A program made the translations under genes and the position numbers. Positions 37,640 to 45,718 of a DNA stretch of 46,188 nucleotides are shown here, one piece after another. The number at the start of each line of letters is the position of its first letter. Position 1 is the stretch's first letter. The stretch comes from a virus. Where the stretch lies: the IMG/VR virus record IMGVR_UViG_3300037068_000040, positions 1 through 46,188 of that record; one strand, 5' to 3'. Below the pieces are notes generated by a model. It was not told the origin of the DNA. It saw nothing but the letters and a program-made list of their open reading frames with translations, and ran no database searches.

Positions 37640-40255
37640 GTGCGTGAAGAAGACTTGATCCCATGGGACACGCAAGATCTCTCGCAGCCGTGGCAGCCTC
37701 CGCGTCCGCTCGAGCGGATGGGAGTCGGCAAACCTGATCCGCTATTCGATGACTTGACCGTGGCGTCCGCGCTCGAGGTCGCGCTGCTCAATGAAGCGCG
37801 GATCACGATCGTGCGCCATCACAAGTACATCGCGAAAATGCTCGGATGGAAGGGCTTCTCCGGCGAAGCTGCGATCGTCTTCCCGATGTTCGAGCCCGGC
37901 GCGCTGCACCCGTACGGGTTCCGCTTCAAGCCCCAAGCGCCACGACTGCGCAAGCGCGGCGACAAGTTCGACAAGATCAAATACGAGCAGCCCGCCGACA
38001 CGGGCATCTTCGTGTACTTCACGCCGCGCGCATCGCGTGACGGCGGGTACATGAACCTCGAGCGGCCGCTCGTGTGGGTCGAGGGTGAGAAGAAGGCGCT
38101 CGCAGCGGAGCAGTGCGGCTTCGTTCCGCTCGGCCTAACGGGCGTCGACAACTGGCACGACAAGCCCGCGAAGGCCGCGCACGAAGGCACGAAGCTGCAC
38201 GCGATGGCCGTGAAGCACTGCGCGATCGCTGGGCGCAGGCACATCATCTGCTTCGACGCCGACGCACGCGACAAGCCGCAAGTGATGAGTGCAGCGCAGC
38301 GCCTCGCCGGCGCGCTGCTCGCAGCGGGCGCGCGCGAAGTGCTCTTCTGCTGCCCGCCGGACATGAACGCGAAAGGGCTCGATGACTATCTCGCCGCCCA
38401 CGGCCCCGACGCTGTGCGCGCTCTCATCGCGAGCGCGGGCCCGATCGAAGCGACCGAACCGAAGCAGGCCTCGCTGCGAGTGCGCGACTGCTTCGACAAG
38501 TCGTGCCCGCTGCGACCCGCGCTGCTCGTGCCGGACGGGTACTCGTTCAATCGCAACGCGCTCTGCAAGGTCGAGATGGTCAAGGGCGACGACGGCTGGG
38601 CGGAGGAAGAAGTGCCGTACTTCCCTAGCTGCATCGTCATCACGCGTCGCTTCATGGACCTCGAGACACGCGACCAGTCGGCCGAGGTGACATTCAGAGA
38701 CCCGGACGGCACGTGGCGCAACTGCATCCTGACACGCGACAAGACCGGCAACCGCACGCTCTCAGACGCTCTGCGCTTGCAGGGCGCGCGGGTAACCATG
38801 CTGAACAACGGCAAGCTGACCGAGTGGCTTGATGAGTTCGAAGCATTCAACGCGAGCGCGCTCAAGCTCGAATGGCTCGCAGAGCGCGCGGGCTGGTTCG
38901 AACTGAACGGCGAGTGGCACTTCGTGTGCGGCAGCGATCTGCGCTTCGAGAGTTGTTCAGATGTTATCCACCGCTCCGACACGCACGAGCGCGCGTTCGC
39001 AGCGCTGGGCATGCGCGAGGGTGCGCGGCTCGCGGACCATCTCGCAGCGCTCAAGCGCGCATGGGAAGCGAGCGACGACTGCGCGCTCATGATAGCGGGC
39101 GCGCTCGCTGCTCCGCTGCTCAAGGCGCTCGGTGCGGCGAACTTCGCGCTTCATCTGTGCGGCGACACTTCACGCGGGAAGACTTCGATGCTGCGGATCG
39201 CTGCGAGCATCTACGGCGACCCGCGCAACCAGCAGTGGGTCGCTCCGTGGCTTGGCACGCTCACTGCGACCGAGCTCCGCGCCCAGTTCTACTGCGATCT
39301 CCCGCTCTGCTTCGATGAGTCGGGCACGGTCGACCCCGAGTTCATGGCCCGAGCGGTCTACATGCTCGTGAACGGCGAGGGCCGCCCGCGCGGCACCAAA
39401 GAGCTGCACATGCGCCCGACAGCGCAGTGGCGGACCGTGGTCTTGTCCACAGGCGAGGTCGAACTCGCGAGCGAAGACGCCATGGGCGGGCAGCAGGTGC
39501 GCGTCATCAGTGTGCCTATCACGGGCTTCGGCACGCTCGATGCTGCGGGCGTCGACGACCTGCGCGACGCATGCGCCGACAATGCGGGCGCAGTCGGCGA
39601 GCTCTGGCTGCGCGCGCTCACGGAAGGCAACGAAGACGACCGCGCGGAGTGGCGCGCGGACTATCGAACGCTGCTCGCAGAGCTGCGCGCCATTGCGGGC
39701 GGCAACTCTACGCTCGCTCGAACCGCGATGAGCTTCGCAGTGATGGCGCTCGCAGCGCAGGGCGCGCGCAGCGAGTTCGGCCTCGGCTCGAGCCAGACCA
39801 TCGTCGACATCTTCCGCAAGCGCTGCGAGACCTCCAACGGCGTGCGCCCGATGCATGAGCGGGTCGTCGATGCGCTGAACGAGTGGGTCATGAGCAACCC
39901 GCGGACGTTCCCGATCACCACGAAGCAGCTAAACGGCATGCGCACGGCAGCCGTGCACGATGGCGTAGTCGTGAACGGCTACCGCTTGGAAGACACGGGC
40001 CTCGTCGCGTTCGCGCCGCGCAAGCTCCGCGAAGAACTCGCTCGCTGTGGTCTGCCGTGGACGAAAGCGGTGTGCGACCAGTTGGTCGACCTCGGGCGAC
40101 TCAAGCGAGAGAAGAACGACGTTGAAACGCGGCTCCGCGTCAACGGCAGGCGCGAGCGGCTGTATCAGCTCCAGCTTGCGGAGGGTGGGACGGGTGACCC
40201 GTGGGTGGGCCAGGACACCCGTCCCAGCGAATCCGACCCAAAATCATACAGTTAG
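37640..40255 (+). CDS. Primase-helicase: TOPRIM-like (DUF3854) plus DUF927-type ATPase
   Basis: An 871-residue replication protein. The N-terminal part has a TOPRIM-like fold with Glu149 in VWVEGEKKALAAEQCGF and CFDADA (204-209), then LFCCPPDMNAKGLDDYL, as in DUF3854. The C-terminal part has the DUF927 ATPase pattern: HLCGDTSRGKTSML with Walker A Lys514, and Walker B LPLCFDE (554-560). It likely primes and unwinds phage DNA. The start is GTG 37640 after CGGGGG; an internal ATG at 37718 is the alternative. Its last codons already contain copies of the iteron found downstream. Confidence 0.87.
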   Translation: MREEDLIPWDTQDLSQPWQPPRPLERMGVGKPDPLFDDLTVASALEVALLNEARITIVRHHKYIAKMLGWKGFSGEAAIVFPMFEPGALHPYGFRFKPQAPRLRKRGDKFDKIKYEQPADTGIFVYFTPRASRDGGYMNLERPLVWVEGEKKALAAEQCGFVPLGLTGVDNWHDKPAKAAHEGTKLHAMAVKHCAIAGRRHIICFDADARDKPQVMSAAQRLAGALLAAGAREVLFCCPPDMNAKGLDDYLAAHGPDAVRALIASAGPIEATEPKQASLRVRDCFDKSCPLRPALLVPDGYSFNRNALCKVEMVKGDDGWAEEEVPYFPSCIVITRRFMDLETRDQSAEVTFRDPDGTWRNCILTRDKTGNRTLSDALRLQGARVTMLNNGKLTEWLDEFEAFNASALKLEWLAERAGWFELNGEWHFVCGSDLRFESCSDVIHRSDTHERAFAALGMREGARLADHLAALKRAWEASDDCALMIAGALAAPLLKALGAANFALHLCGDTSRGKTSMLRIAASIYGDPRNQQWVAPWLGTLTATELRAQFYCDLPLCFDESGTVDPEFMARAVYMLVNGEGRPRGTKELHMRPTAQWRTVVLSTGEVELASEDAMGGQQVRVISVPITGFGTLDAAGVDDLRDACADNAGAVGELWLRALTEGNEDDRAEWRADYRTLLAELRAIAGGNSTLARTAMSFAVMALAAQGARSEFGLGSSQTIVDIFRKRCETSNGVRPMHERVVDALNEWVMSNPRTFPITTKQLNGMRTAAVHDGVVVNGYRLEDTGLVAFAPRKLREELARCGLPWTKAVCDQLVDLGRLKREKNDVETRLRVNGRRERLYQLQLAEGGTGDPWVGQDTRPSESDPKSYS

Positions 40256-40402
40256 CTTCGGTGGGACGGGTGGGACGGCTGGGCCAGGGGTTCATGCACG
40301 CCATACGAGAAATGAAAATTGGAATTGGAGATCTAGCCAATGCAGGTGGTGTGACTTGTCGGCACACGGTGAACCGCGCGCGCGCACACGAGAGCAAAAC
40401 CA

Positions 40403-40429
40403 ACCCGTCCCACCCGTCCCACCCGTCCC
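40403..40429. repeat. Three tandem ACCCGTCCC iterons
   Basis: Three uninterrupted, identical 9-base units, ACCCGTCCC, are followed by AGCGATTAGCG and the CT tract. They are the complement of the GGGACGGGT units on the other side of the AT-rich core, so the array is symmetric around it. Confidence 0.85.
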
Positions 40430-40460
40430 AGCGATTAGCGCTCTCTCTCTCTCTCTCTTC

Positions 40461-40518
40461 TAACTATATGAATAAACCTAACTATATCTATCTAACAGAT
40501 GCAGCTAAAAGCTGCATC
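40461..40518. other. AT-rich unwinding element and hairpin
   Basis: About 40 bases of very AT-rich sequence, with TAACTATAT at 40461-40469 and again at 40479-40487, are followed by GATGCAGCT-AAA-AGCTGCATC (40498-40518), a perfect 9-bp-arm hairpin. In this GC-rich genome the AT content stands out sharply. Confidence 0.7.
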
Positions 40519-40562
40519 GCTGGGACGGCGCTGGGACGGGTGGGACGGATTGGGCGGTCCGG

Positions 40563-41153
40563 ATGAAGCGCAAGCCGCGAAAGTGGACCGCAGATCGCGC
40601 TCTGCTGCCGGGGTTCGCGCCCGCAGTCGCCGTCCCGCCACCCGTCCCACCCCCCGTCCCGGCCCCCGTCCCGGCGGATGACGGCGCGGAACGTGAGCGC
40701 ATGAGCTCACGTTCGCTCGACCCACTGGAGTACTTCGCGCCGCTGGAGCTCGCAGTGCACGAGGTGAGCGGCTTCCCTGCTCTTCTGCTCCCCGATCTGC
40801 CCGCGCCGTGGCTGTTGCTCGCGGAGAGTCTGCCGGCCGTCCACGGGGCTGCAGAGCGCATCCGCTTCGCGTTCGCGAGCAGCGCCGACTTCTATCGCTC
40901 CGCGCGGGCGCTGGGCCTGCCCACGTTCAATGCATCCGAGTGGGCCACGTTCGCGCTCGCTGCAGAACTCGAACGTGTGAGCTACCCCACCACTGCGCGC
41001 TGGCTCGCTCGCAAGACAGCTGAGCCCGACCTGCTCTTCACACCCGAGCGCTGCATCGGGGTCGAACCCAGCCAGCCCGACCGCCGATCTCTCTCAGTGG
41101 GTCAGGTCATGACCTGCATTGGCTGTCGACTAGTCAAAGCGGAGAGCGCGTGA
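40563..41153 (+). CDS. Hypothetical protein, N-terminal Pro/Val repeats encoded by iterons
   Basis: A 196-residue protein. Residues 22-40 (AVAVPPPVPPPVPAPVPADD) are encoded by complementary iterons, so the origin extends into the gene. The rest is a globular alpha-helical domain (ALGLPTFNASEWATFALAAELERVSYPTTARWLARK) ending in a CIGC pair. It overlaps the resolvase gene by four bases. No family is recognised. Position next to the origin suggests a replication accessory role, as inference only. Confidence 0.66.
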   Translation: MKRKPRKWTADRALLPGFAPAVAVPPPVPPPVPAPVPADDGAERERMSSRSLDPLEYFAPLELAVHEVSGFPALLLPDLPAPWLLLAESLPAVHGAAERIRFAFASSADFYRSARALGLPTFNASEWATFALAAELERVSYPTTARWLARKTAEPDLLFTPERCIGVEPSQPDRRSLSVGQVMTCIGCRLVKAESA

Positions 41154-41755
41154 CCAAAAGAGATACAATCGTAATCCACTCTAGGACGTCGCCGATCGGA
41201 CCGCCGCTCGTGCGGCCAGCCGCGATCGCACTGCTGGTCATCGATGCAGCGCGATGCAGCGGCCTCGCGTACTACCTCGGCGGGCGGCTGCATTACTTCG
41301 CGCAGTGCGACGCGGACGAGCCGGCGGCGCGCTATCGCGCAGTCCAAGATCTCATCACGATGGCGAAGCGCTTCGACATCCCGGCGGCGATTGTCTGCGA
41401 AGCTCCGGGCGGCGGGTTCTCTCGCAAGCGACTGCGCGCAGCGATCGGCCTATCGGAGATCGTCCGCCTCTGGCGGGACACTTGGCGCGTGCAGTGCGGC
41501 CGGCCAGAGCGCTTCTTCACGTGGACGGCTGCGGACTGGCGGCGGCAGTTGTTCGGCCGTCGACCGCTTCCACGCGAGCAAGCGCGCGCGCTCGAAGCAG
41601 CGTGTGCGCGCGCGACCGTCGCGCTTGATCGTCCCGTCAATCTGGGCAGCGTCGTCGGCCCCGACGCTGCAGCTGCGATCGCTATGGGCCAAGTGGCGAT
41701 CCGCTCCAGCGCAGTGGCCGCAGTGCTGATCCCGAAGGTGCGCCGCAATGGATGA
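41150..41755 (+). CDS. RuvC-like Holliday junction resolvase
   Basis: A 201-residue protein with an RNase H fold. Asp32 is in ALLVIDAARCSGLAYYLGGRLHYF, Glu84 in AAIVCEAPGGG and Asp172 in VVGPDAAAAIAMGQ. These match the catalytic acids and spacing of RuvC-like phage resolvases, which resolve recombination or replication junctions before packaging. Its end overlaps the following small gene by eight bases. Confidence 0.8.
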   Translation: MTKRDTIVIHSRTSPIGPPLVRPAAIALLVIDAARCSGLAYYLGGRLHYFAQCDADEPAARYRAVQDLITMAKRFDIPAAIVCEAPGGGFSRKRLRAAIGLSEIVRLWRDTWRVQCGRPERFFTWTAADWRRQLFGRRPLPREQARALEAACARATVALDRPVNLGSVVGPDAAAAIAMGQVAIRSSAVAAVLIPKVRRNG

Positions 41756-41942
41756 CGAAAACGAGATCTTCGATCGTGACTGGACCCACTGCATCTACCA
41801 CGCGGCCACGTGCCGCTGCGACGGATGCGAGGAAAGCTATCAGCGCATGAGGCGGCGACGTGCCGACGGTCTCAAGTGCACGTGTCTCGACCCGCGCGGC
41901 ACATGGTGCGACTTGCACGAGGTGACGCTGAACAATGGATGA
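41748..41942 (+). CDS. Small Cys-rich protein
   Basis: A 64-residue protein with HCIYHAATCRCDGCEESYQRM and CTCLDPRGTWCDLH, seven Cys and several His, so probably a zinc-binding domain. Start overlaps the resolvase end and its stop overlaps the next gene by eight bases. Role unknown. Confidence 0.65.
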   Translation: MDDENEIFDRDWTHCIYHAATCRCDGCEESYQRMRRRRADGLKCTCLDPRGTWCDLHEVTLNNG

Positions 41943-42243
41943 GCCCGTCCGCCCAGCGACTGACTACGAGCAACTCACCCGCGCTTACGAACGTCACTCC
42001 GCCGACGCGCACGTCCGGGAGGTGATGTCCGTTTACGCTGCCGCACATCTCGCACTTGAGCGCGCTGCAGCTGCACTCGTCGCCCTGGGCGAGCATCGGA
42101 TGGCACACGCGATCGGCTCGCGAGCGCACGATCTCTTCCTCCAAGCGATTCGCCACCTGGACATCATCATCCGCCGCGCAGAAGATGAATCCACCCCGCC
42201 AACCTCCGAGAGCCCACCACATGACCCTACACGGCCACGATGA
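41935..42243 (+). CDS. Hypothetical helical protein
   Basis: A 102-residue, almost wholly helical protein (YEQLTRAYERHSADAHVREVMSVYAAAHLALERAAAALVAL) with a Pro-rich end. It overlaps the previous gene by eight bases and the following membrane-protein start by 23. No motif is recognised. Confidence 0.65.
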   Translation: MDEPVRPATDYEQLTRAYERHSADAHVREVMSVYAAAHLALERAAAALVALGEHRMAHAIGSRAHDLFLQAIRHLDIIIRRAEDESTPPTSESPPHDPTRPR

Positions 42244-42397
42244 TAACTGCCTCTGTGATGACTGCATCCGCAGTGCCATCGAGCACGTGACGCAAGCGCA
42301 GCAAGCGCGACCCGATGCGACCGATCGGCGCGTGCTCCTACTGCTCGCGCTCGTGCTGCTCGGTTATCTCCTACTCACGCAATGGAGCGGCCAATGA
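42221..42397 (+). CDS. Tiny protein with Cys pair and one C-terminal membrane segment
   Basis: A 58-residue protein. Residues 4-17 (HGHDDNCLCDDCIR) may bind a metal, and residues 39-54 (VLLLLALVLLGYLLLT) form a single membrane helix followed by a short tail. It is too short and too polar at the N-terminus for a typical holin but could be a membrane regulator of lysis. It is translationally coupled to the next gene (ATGA). Confidence 0.58.
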   Translation: MTLHGHDDNCLCDDCIRSAIEHVTQAQQARPDATDRRVLLLLALVLLGYLLLTQWSGQ

Positions 42398-42597
42398 TCT
42401 GGCAGCCCGGCACGCTGCGCCTGAACTTCGCGCAGCTCACACGACCCAAGCGCGCCTACATCGCGATGCTCGTGCTACGCGGGCGCATCGTCGAAGTCAC
42501 GGAAGCTAAACCCTGGTGGCGCGCTGTCGCCGCTGCAAGCGCGGACGTCGGCGGATGGCATCCGCCCGAGCGCTCGCGTGACCCTGACGCGTCGTGA
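42394..42597 (+). CDS. Small hypothetical protein
   Basis: A 67-residue protein. ATG 42394 overlaps the previous stop and has GGAG six bases before it; an ATG at 42382 would add four residues. The N-terminal part is a beta-rich fold (IWQPGTLRLNFAQLTRPKRAYIAMLVLRGRIVEVTEAKPWW). Function unknown. Confidence 0.6.
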   Translation: MIWQPGTLRLNFAQLTRPKRAYIAMLVLRGRIVEVTEAKPWWRAVAAASADVGGWHPPERSRDPDAS

Positions 42598-42650
42598 ACC
42601 GCCCGCGGCGCGTGTCTCGCTGGGGCATGCGTCCGCACAAGGAGAGACCG

Positions 42651-43034
42651 ATGATCAAGCGCGACTCACTCACGCAAGCGTTTCGCAACGGATGGGCCGA
42701 TCGCTACCAGTTTGGTCTGCTTCGCGTGGAGCAACTCTACGCGGACCCGCTGCGCGGCAGTCGCGCCGCGTGGCGCGTCGGCTGGGACCTCGCGCACGTG
42801 CTCTGTCTCATCATGGGGCGCCCGTTGCGTAACTCGCGTCGCCGCAGCCACGGCTCGCATCCGCTTCCGCATGTGACCCCGACCGTGGACGAGGTCAATG
42901 CGTACATCGATGGGCACGGGTCCGGACCTGCATACGATCCGCTCGCCCGCGGGCGACGTCGCAATCGCATCATCGCTGCAGTGCTGCTCGTGCTCGCGCT
43001 CTTCTGCGCGCGCTGGGTCGTGAGGCACCCATGA
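42651..43034 (+). CDS. Small protein with one C-terminal membrane segment
   Basis: A 127-residue protein. ATG 42651 is preferred because of the strong AAGGAG before it. Residues 1-55 are helical (QAFRNGWADRYQFGLLRVEQLYADPLRGSRAAWRVGWDLAHVL). The end is RRRNRIIAAVLLVLALFCARWVVRHP, a basic stretch and a single membrane helix, so the body probably lies in the cytoplasm. It overlaps the PLP enzyme gene by four bases. Confidence 0.62.
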   Translation: MIKRDSLTQAFRNGWADRYQFGLLRVEQLYADPLRGSRAAWRVGWDLAHVLCLIMGRPLRNSRRRSHGSHPLPHVTPTVDEVNAYIDGHGSGPAYDPLARGRRRNRIIAAVLLVLALFCARWVVRHP

Positions 43035-43933
43035 TTGTCTGCACGTCGGTCGACGCGCTCACTCCATGCGAGCAGCACGATGGCACTTGGTACAAGCGCG
43101 ATGATCTCTTCGTGCCGTTCGCCGACGTGCCGCTCTCGGGCGGCAAGGTGCGTCAAGCGATGGCGCTGCTCAAGCCGAAGGCGATGGAGATCCGCAGGCG
43201 CGGCGGCGTCGTGCTCACTGCTACGGGCGTGCACTCGCCCCAGGGGTTGATCATCGCTCGCGTCGCTCACGAGTATGGCCTGCGTACGGTCATCTTCGTG
43301 GGCGCGACGAGTGAAGCGCGCGCGCTGCGCCATCCGATGCTGAAGACGGCGATGCGCTTCAATGCGTCGCTCGATTGCAGCGCGCGCGTTGCATACGAGA
43401 GCGCGTTCACGAAGCAGATCGAGCGCTGGCGCGCCGTCCATCGCGGCGGCTTTCACGTGAAGTTCGGGATCAATCTACGCGACGCTCCGGATGCGATACT
43501 CGGGTCGACTGCAGAGCAAGCGCGGAACGTGCCCGCTGAGGTCACTACTGTCGTGGTTCCCGTGGGCGCGGGTATAACTGCGGCCGGGATCTTGCTCGGC
43601 CTGAAGAAGCACTGCCCGCAAGTGCAGCGCGTCGTCCTAGTGCAGATCGCTGGATATGACCGCAGAGCGGAGATCGATGCAGTCGCATGCGGACTGCGAT
43701 ACGACTATCACGCTATCAGTCGCTATCCGTACGGACACGAGTTGCGTCGCAGCGTCGCGAACACGTTCGTACTTGATCCCATCTACGAAGCGAAGGCACA
43801 TCAGTACATGTGCGAAGTGCTTCGACTACACGGACCGACTGTTCTCTATTGGATCATCGGAGACTCCAGTGCAGTGCGCACTGCGAGCGCACGTGTAGGT
43901 TCGTTCCCATCTCGACTAGAGCGCGCGCCATAA
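43031..43933 (+). CDS. PLP-dependent enzyme, ACC deaminase / D-cysteine desulfhydrase fold type II
   Basis: A 300-residue protein. WYKRDDLF...PLSGGKVRQA gives the likely PLP lysine Lys39, in a shortened form of the 'GNKxRK' motif of fold-type II enzymes. TVVVPVGAGITAAGILLGLKKH fits the phosphate-binding glycine loop. It is shorter than typical cellular enzymes (about 330 residues). Substrate is unknown. It could act on an amino acid used to modify DNA bases, or alter host metabolism. Located directly upstream of the MT-A70 methyltransferase. Confidence 0.8.
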   Translation: MIVCTSVDALTPCEQHDGTWYKRDDLFVPFADVPLSGGKVRQAMALLKPKAMEIRRRGGVVLTATGVHSPQGLIIARVAHEYGLRTVIFVGATSEARALRHPMLKTAMRFNASLDCSARVAYESAFTKQIERWRAVHRGGFHVKFGINLRDAPDAILGSTAEQARNVPAEVTTVVVPVGAGITAAGILLGLKKHCPQVQRVVLVQIAGYDRRAEIDAVACGLRYDYHAISRYPYGHELRRSVANTFVLDPIYEAKAHQYMCEVLRLHGPTVLYWIIGDSSAVRTASARVGSFPSRLERAP

Positions 43934-44046
43934 CGATGGAGCGCAGGCCCCATCTCAACAGTGGTGGGGATGGCGAACCCCGCTGGAGCTGCACCGTCCG
44001 ATTCGATCGTTTTCCCCGCGAAAATCAAACGAATGCGACTCGACAA

Positions 44047-44601
44047 ATGAGCAAGCCTCGATCAAGCGAACCTGCACGCGTACTAGTCGCAGATCCTCCA
44101 TGGAAGTTCGGGGACAAGCTTCCCGGACGTGGACGCGGAGCTGCGAAGCATTACGCGTGTCTTACAACTGCGGAGATCTGCGCGTTCGAGCTTCCGCCGC
44201 TGCATCCGGATGGAGCGCTGCTCTTTCTCTGGCGCGTCGCTGCGATGCAGCAAGATGCGCTCGATGTCGTCGAAGCGTGGGGTTTCAAAGTGAAAGCGGA
44301 GCTTGTGTGGGTGAAGCAGACCTCGACCGGCAAAGCGCTGCACTTCGGAATGGGACGCTACACTCGCGCAGCGCACGAGACGTGTTTGATCGCAGTGCGC
44401 GGACGAGCGAGCGTGCGTGTGCACGACCAGCGTTCGATCTTCTTCGCGCCTGTCGGTCGACACAGCGCGAAGCCGGATGCGTTCTATTGGATAACGATGC
44501 GACTCGCTGCCGGACCATACGCGGAGCTCTTCGCGCGGCGACGTCGCGCAGGCTGGCGCTGCTTCGGCAACGAACTCGCTCCGCAGCGAAAGGCAGGCTG
44601 A
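44047..44601 (+). CDS. MT-A70 family adenine-N6 DNA methyltransferase
   Basis: A 184-residue protein. VLVADPPWKFGDK carries the DPPW catalytic motif (16-19), followed by GALLFLWRVAAMQQDALDVVEAWGFKVKAELVWVK and HETCLIAVRG, the usual MT-A70 order with the AdoMet site near the C-terminal FGNELAP. It likely methylates adenine in phage DNA, protecting it from host restriction. The start is uncertain: ATG 44047 fits the family, ATG 43936 is the alternative, and neither has a clear ribosome site. The 113 bases before it hold no other gene. Confidence 0.87.
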   Translation: MSKPRSSEPARVLVADPPWKFGDKLPGRGRGAAKHYACLTTAEICAFELPPLHPDGALLFLWRVAAMQQDALDVVEAWGFKVKAELVWVKQTSTGKALHFGMGRYTRAAHETCLIAVRGRASVRVHDQRSIFFAPVGRHSAKPDAFYWITMRLAAGPYAELFARRRRAGWRCFGNELAPQRKAG

Positions 44602-44602
44602 T

Positions 44603-45016
44603 ATGGGTGGTGTTGGTTCGAGTCGCAGGCCGAAGTACAGCCCTGAGGTTCATCGCAAGATTGTCGAAGCGCTCAAGCGTGGACTGCTGAAGCCGCACGC
44701 TGCGCAGCTCGCCGGCATCCACGCGAACACTCTGGAGACGTGGATCGAAGCGGGCAACGCAGGCGATGAACGTTACGAAGCATTCGCGATCGAAGTCGAG
44801 AAAGCGATCGCAGAAGACGCACTGCGCAATCAAGCCGTCATCTCGATGGCAGCCGTCGCCCCCATCAAAGGCGACTGGAAAGCCGCAGCGTGGAACCTCG
44901 AGCGGAAGTTTCCGCGCCTGTACGGAGCGCGCATGGCCGCTGTGCTTACACCGCAGACCGAGCGTCCGTTCAGCCCGTGGAAGACGCCGGAGCAGCCGCG
45001 GAAAGTGCTCTCGTAA
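44603..45016 (+). CDS. Helix-turn-helix protein, candidate small terminase or packaging factor
   Basis: A 137-residue protein. KYSPEVHRKIVEALKRGLLKPHAAQLAGIHANTLETWIEAG is an HTH, followed by YEAFAIEVEKAIAEDALRNQAVISMAA...GDWKAAAWNLERKFPRLYG. The pattern of an HTH, then a helical stretch and a WKAAAWxLERxxPxxYG ending is typical of phage small-terminase-like DNA-binding proteins. The next gene is a second candidate. Only two-base spacing to the methyltransferase stop. Confidence 0.72.
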   Translation: MGGVGSSRRPKYSPEVHRKIVEALKRGLLKPHAAQLAGIHANTLETWIEAGNAGDERYEAFAIEVEKAIAEDALRNQAVISMAAVAPIKGDWKAAAWNLERKFPRLYGARMAAVLTPQTERPFSPWKTPEQPRKVLS

Positions 45017-45718
45017 ATGGCGAAGCGTCCGCACAAAGCGACGCCCGCAGCGAAGGAGCGCGTGATTAGTTCGCAGCTCGAAGCGCGCAGCTTCGCAGCG
45101 GAGCAGCGCACGGAAGACGCACGCTTCGCGGGGCCTACGCCGTTCATCCCGAGCGGCATCGTTGTCCGCACTGAAGGTCAACGAATGTTCCTGCACGTCA
45201 CCGGTTCGTACGCTGCGATCGCTCAAGAGATTCAGTGCCGGACGATCAGCTCGATCCACGACTGGAAGACAGGCAAACGCCAGCCGAACGCGGATGCGCG
45301 CGCGAAGATGCATTACTCGTTCGGGATCCCGATTGAATCATGGGACCTCGAGCCGAGCGGAACGAAGTTGCCCGACGTGCTGCCCGTGACTGGGCAGCGT
45401 CGCTTGTCCACGCTGGAGCACTGCATCGTGTTACTCGACACGATCTCGAAGCAGCGCTCGCACCCAGCGTTGACGAACCCGGAGCGTACGAAGCTAGCGA
45501 TCGCAGAAGCGCAGATCCTCGCGTTGCGCGCTCGGCTCGAGCAGTCCGCCGAGCTCGCCGAGGATCGCTACATCCGCGAGCACCCCGGCTGGCTCAAGCT
45601 CCGTGATGCGCTGACCCGCGCGCTGCTTCCGTATCCCATCGCCGCGAAGGCCGTGCTCGATGTGCTCGCGAAGCTGAACATGGGCGACGAGGCGCCGACC
45701 AATGGTTCAGCTGGTTGA
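45017..45718 (+). CDS. Putative terminase small subunit (HTH domain)
   Basis: A 233-residue protein directly before TerL (overlap of 17 bases). Residues about 55-110 contain an HTH (GSYAAIAQEIQCRTISSIHDWKTGKRQP) and a FGIPIESWD motif, followed by helical sequence of the oligomerisation type (EDRYIREHPGWLKLRDALTRALLPYPIAAKAVLDVLAKLNM). Position and shape fit TerS, but the 44603 gene is a rival. The HTH part is shared with the 76-residue protein downstream of terL. Confidence 0.7.
   Translation: MAKRPHKATPAAKERVISSQLEARSFAAEQRTEDARFAGPTPFIPSGIVVRTEGQRMFLHVTGSYAAIAQEIQCRTISSIHDWKTGKRQPNADARAKMHYSFGIPIESWDLEPSGTKLPDVLPVTGQRRLSTLEHCIVLLDTISKQRSHPALTNPERTKLAIAEAQILALRARLEQSAELAEDRYIREHPGWLKLRDALTRALLPYPIAAKAVLDVLAKLNMGDEAPTNGSAG

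Larger units (their letters stand above)
40184..40672. other. Candidate replication origin: iterons flanking an AT-rich core
   Basis: At least twelve copies of TGGGACGG / CCGTCCCA lie within 490 bases. Copies in the forward sense are at 40186, 40262, 40271, 40521, 40532 and 40541. Complementary copies include 40218-40225, three tandem units at 40403-40429, and four at about 40630-40672 inside the next gene. Between them are a CT tract (40441-40459), an AT-rich stretch with two TAACTATAT repeats (40461-40469 and 40479-40487), and a 9-bp-arm hairpin (40498-40518). Location behind the primase-helicase gene agrees with an iteron origin. It also fills the 307-base gap between genes 40255 and 40563. 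Confidence 0.68.

Noticed and set aside
40294-40566. Open frame through the origin with a MerR-like stretch (KIGIGDLANAGGV) and an ATGA overlap with the next gene
   Set aside because: Most of the frame is the iteron array, CT tract and AT-rich core, giving low-complexity sequence (PSHPSHPS, LSLSLS). The MerR likeness covers only about a dozen residues, so I do not call a gene, but it deserves a check.
44603-44645. tRNA-like T-loop (GGTTCGAGTC)
   Set aside because: The flanking bases do not form a T stem or an acceptor stem, and the bases encode the start of the HTH protein. No tRNA is supported in the window.
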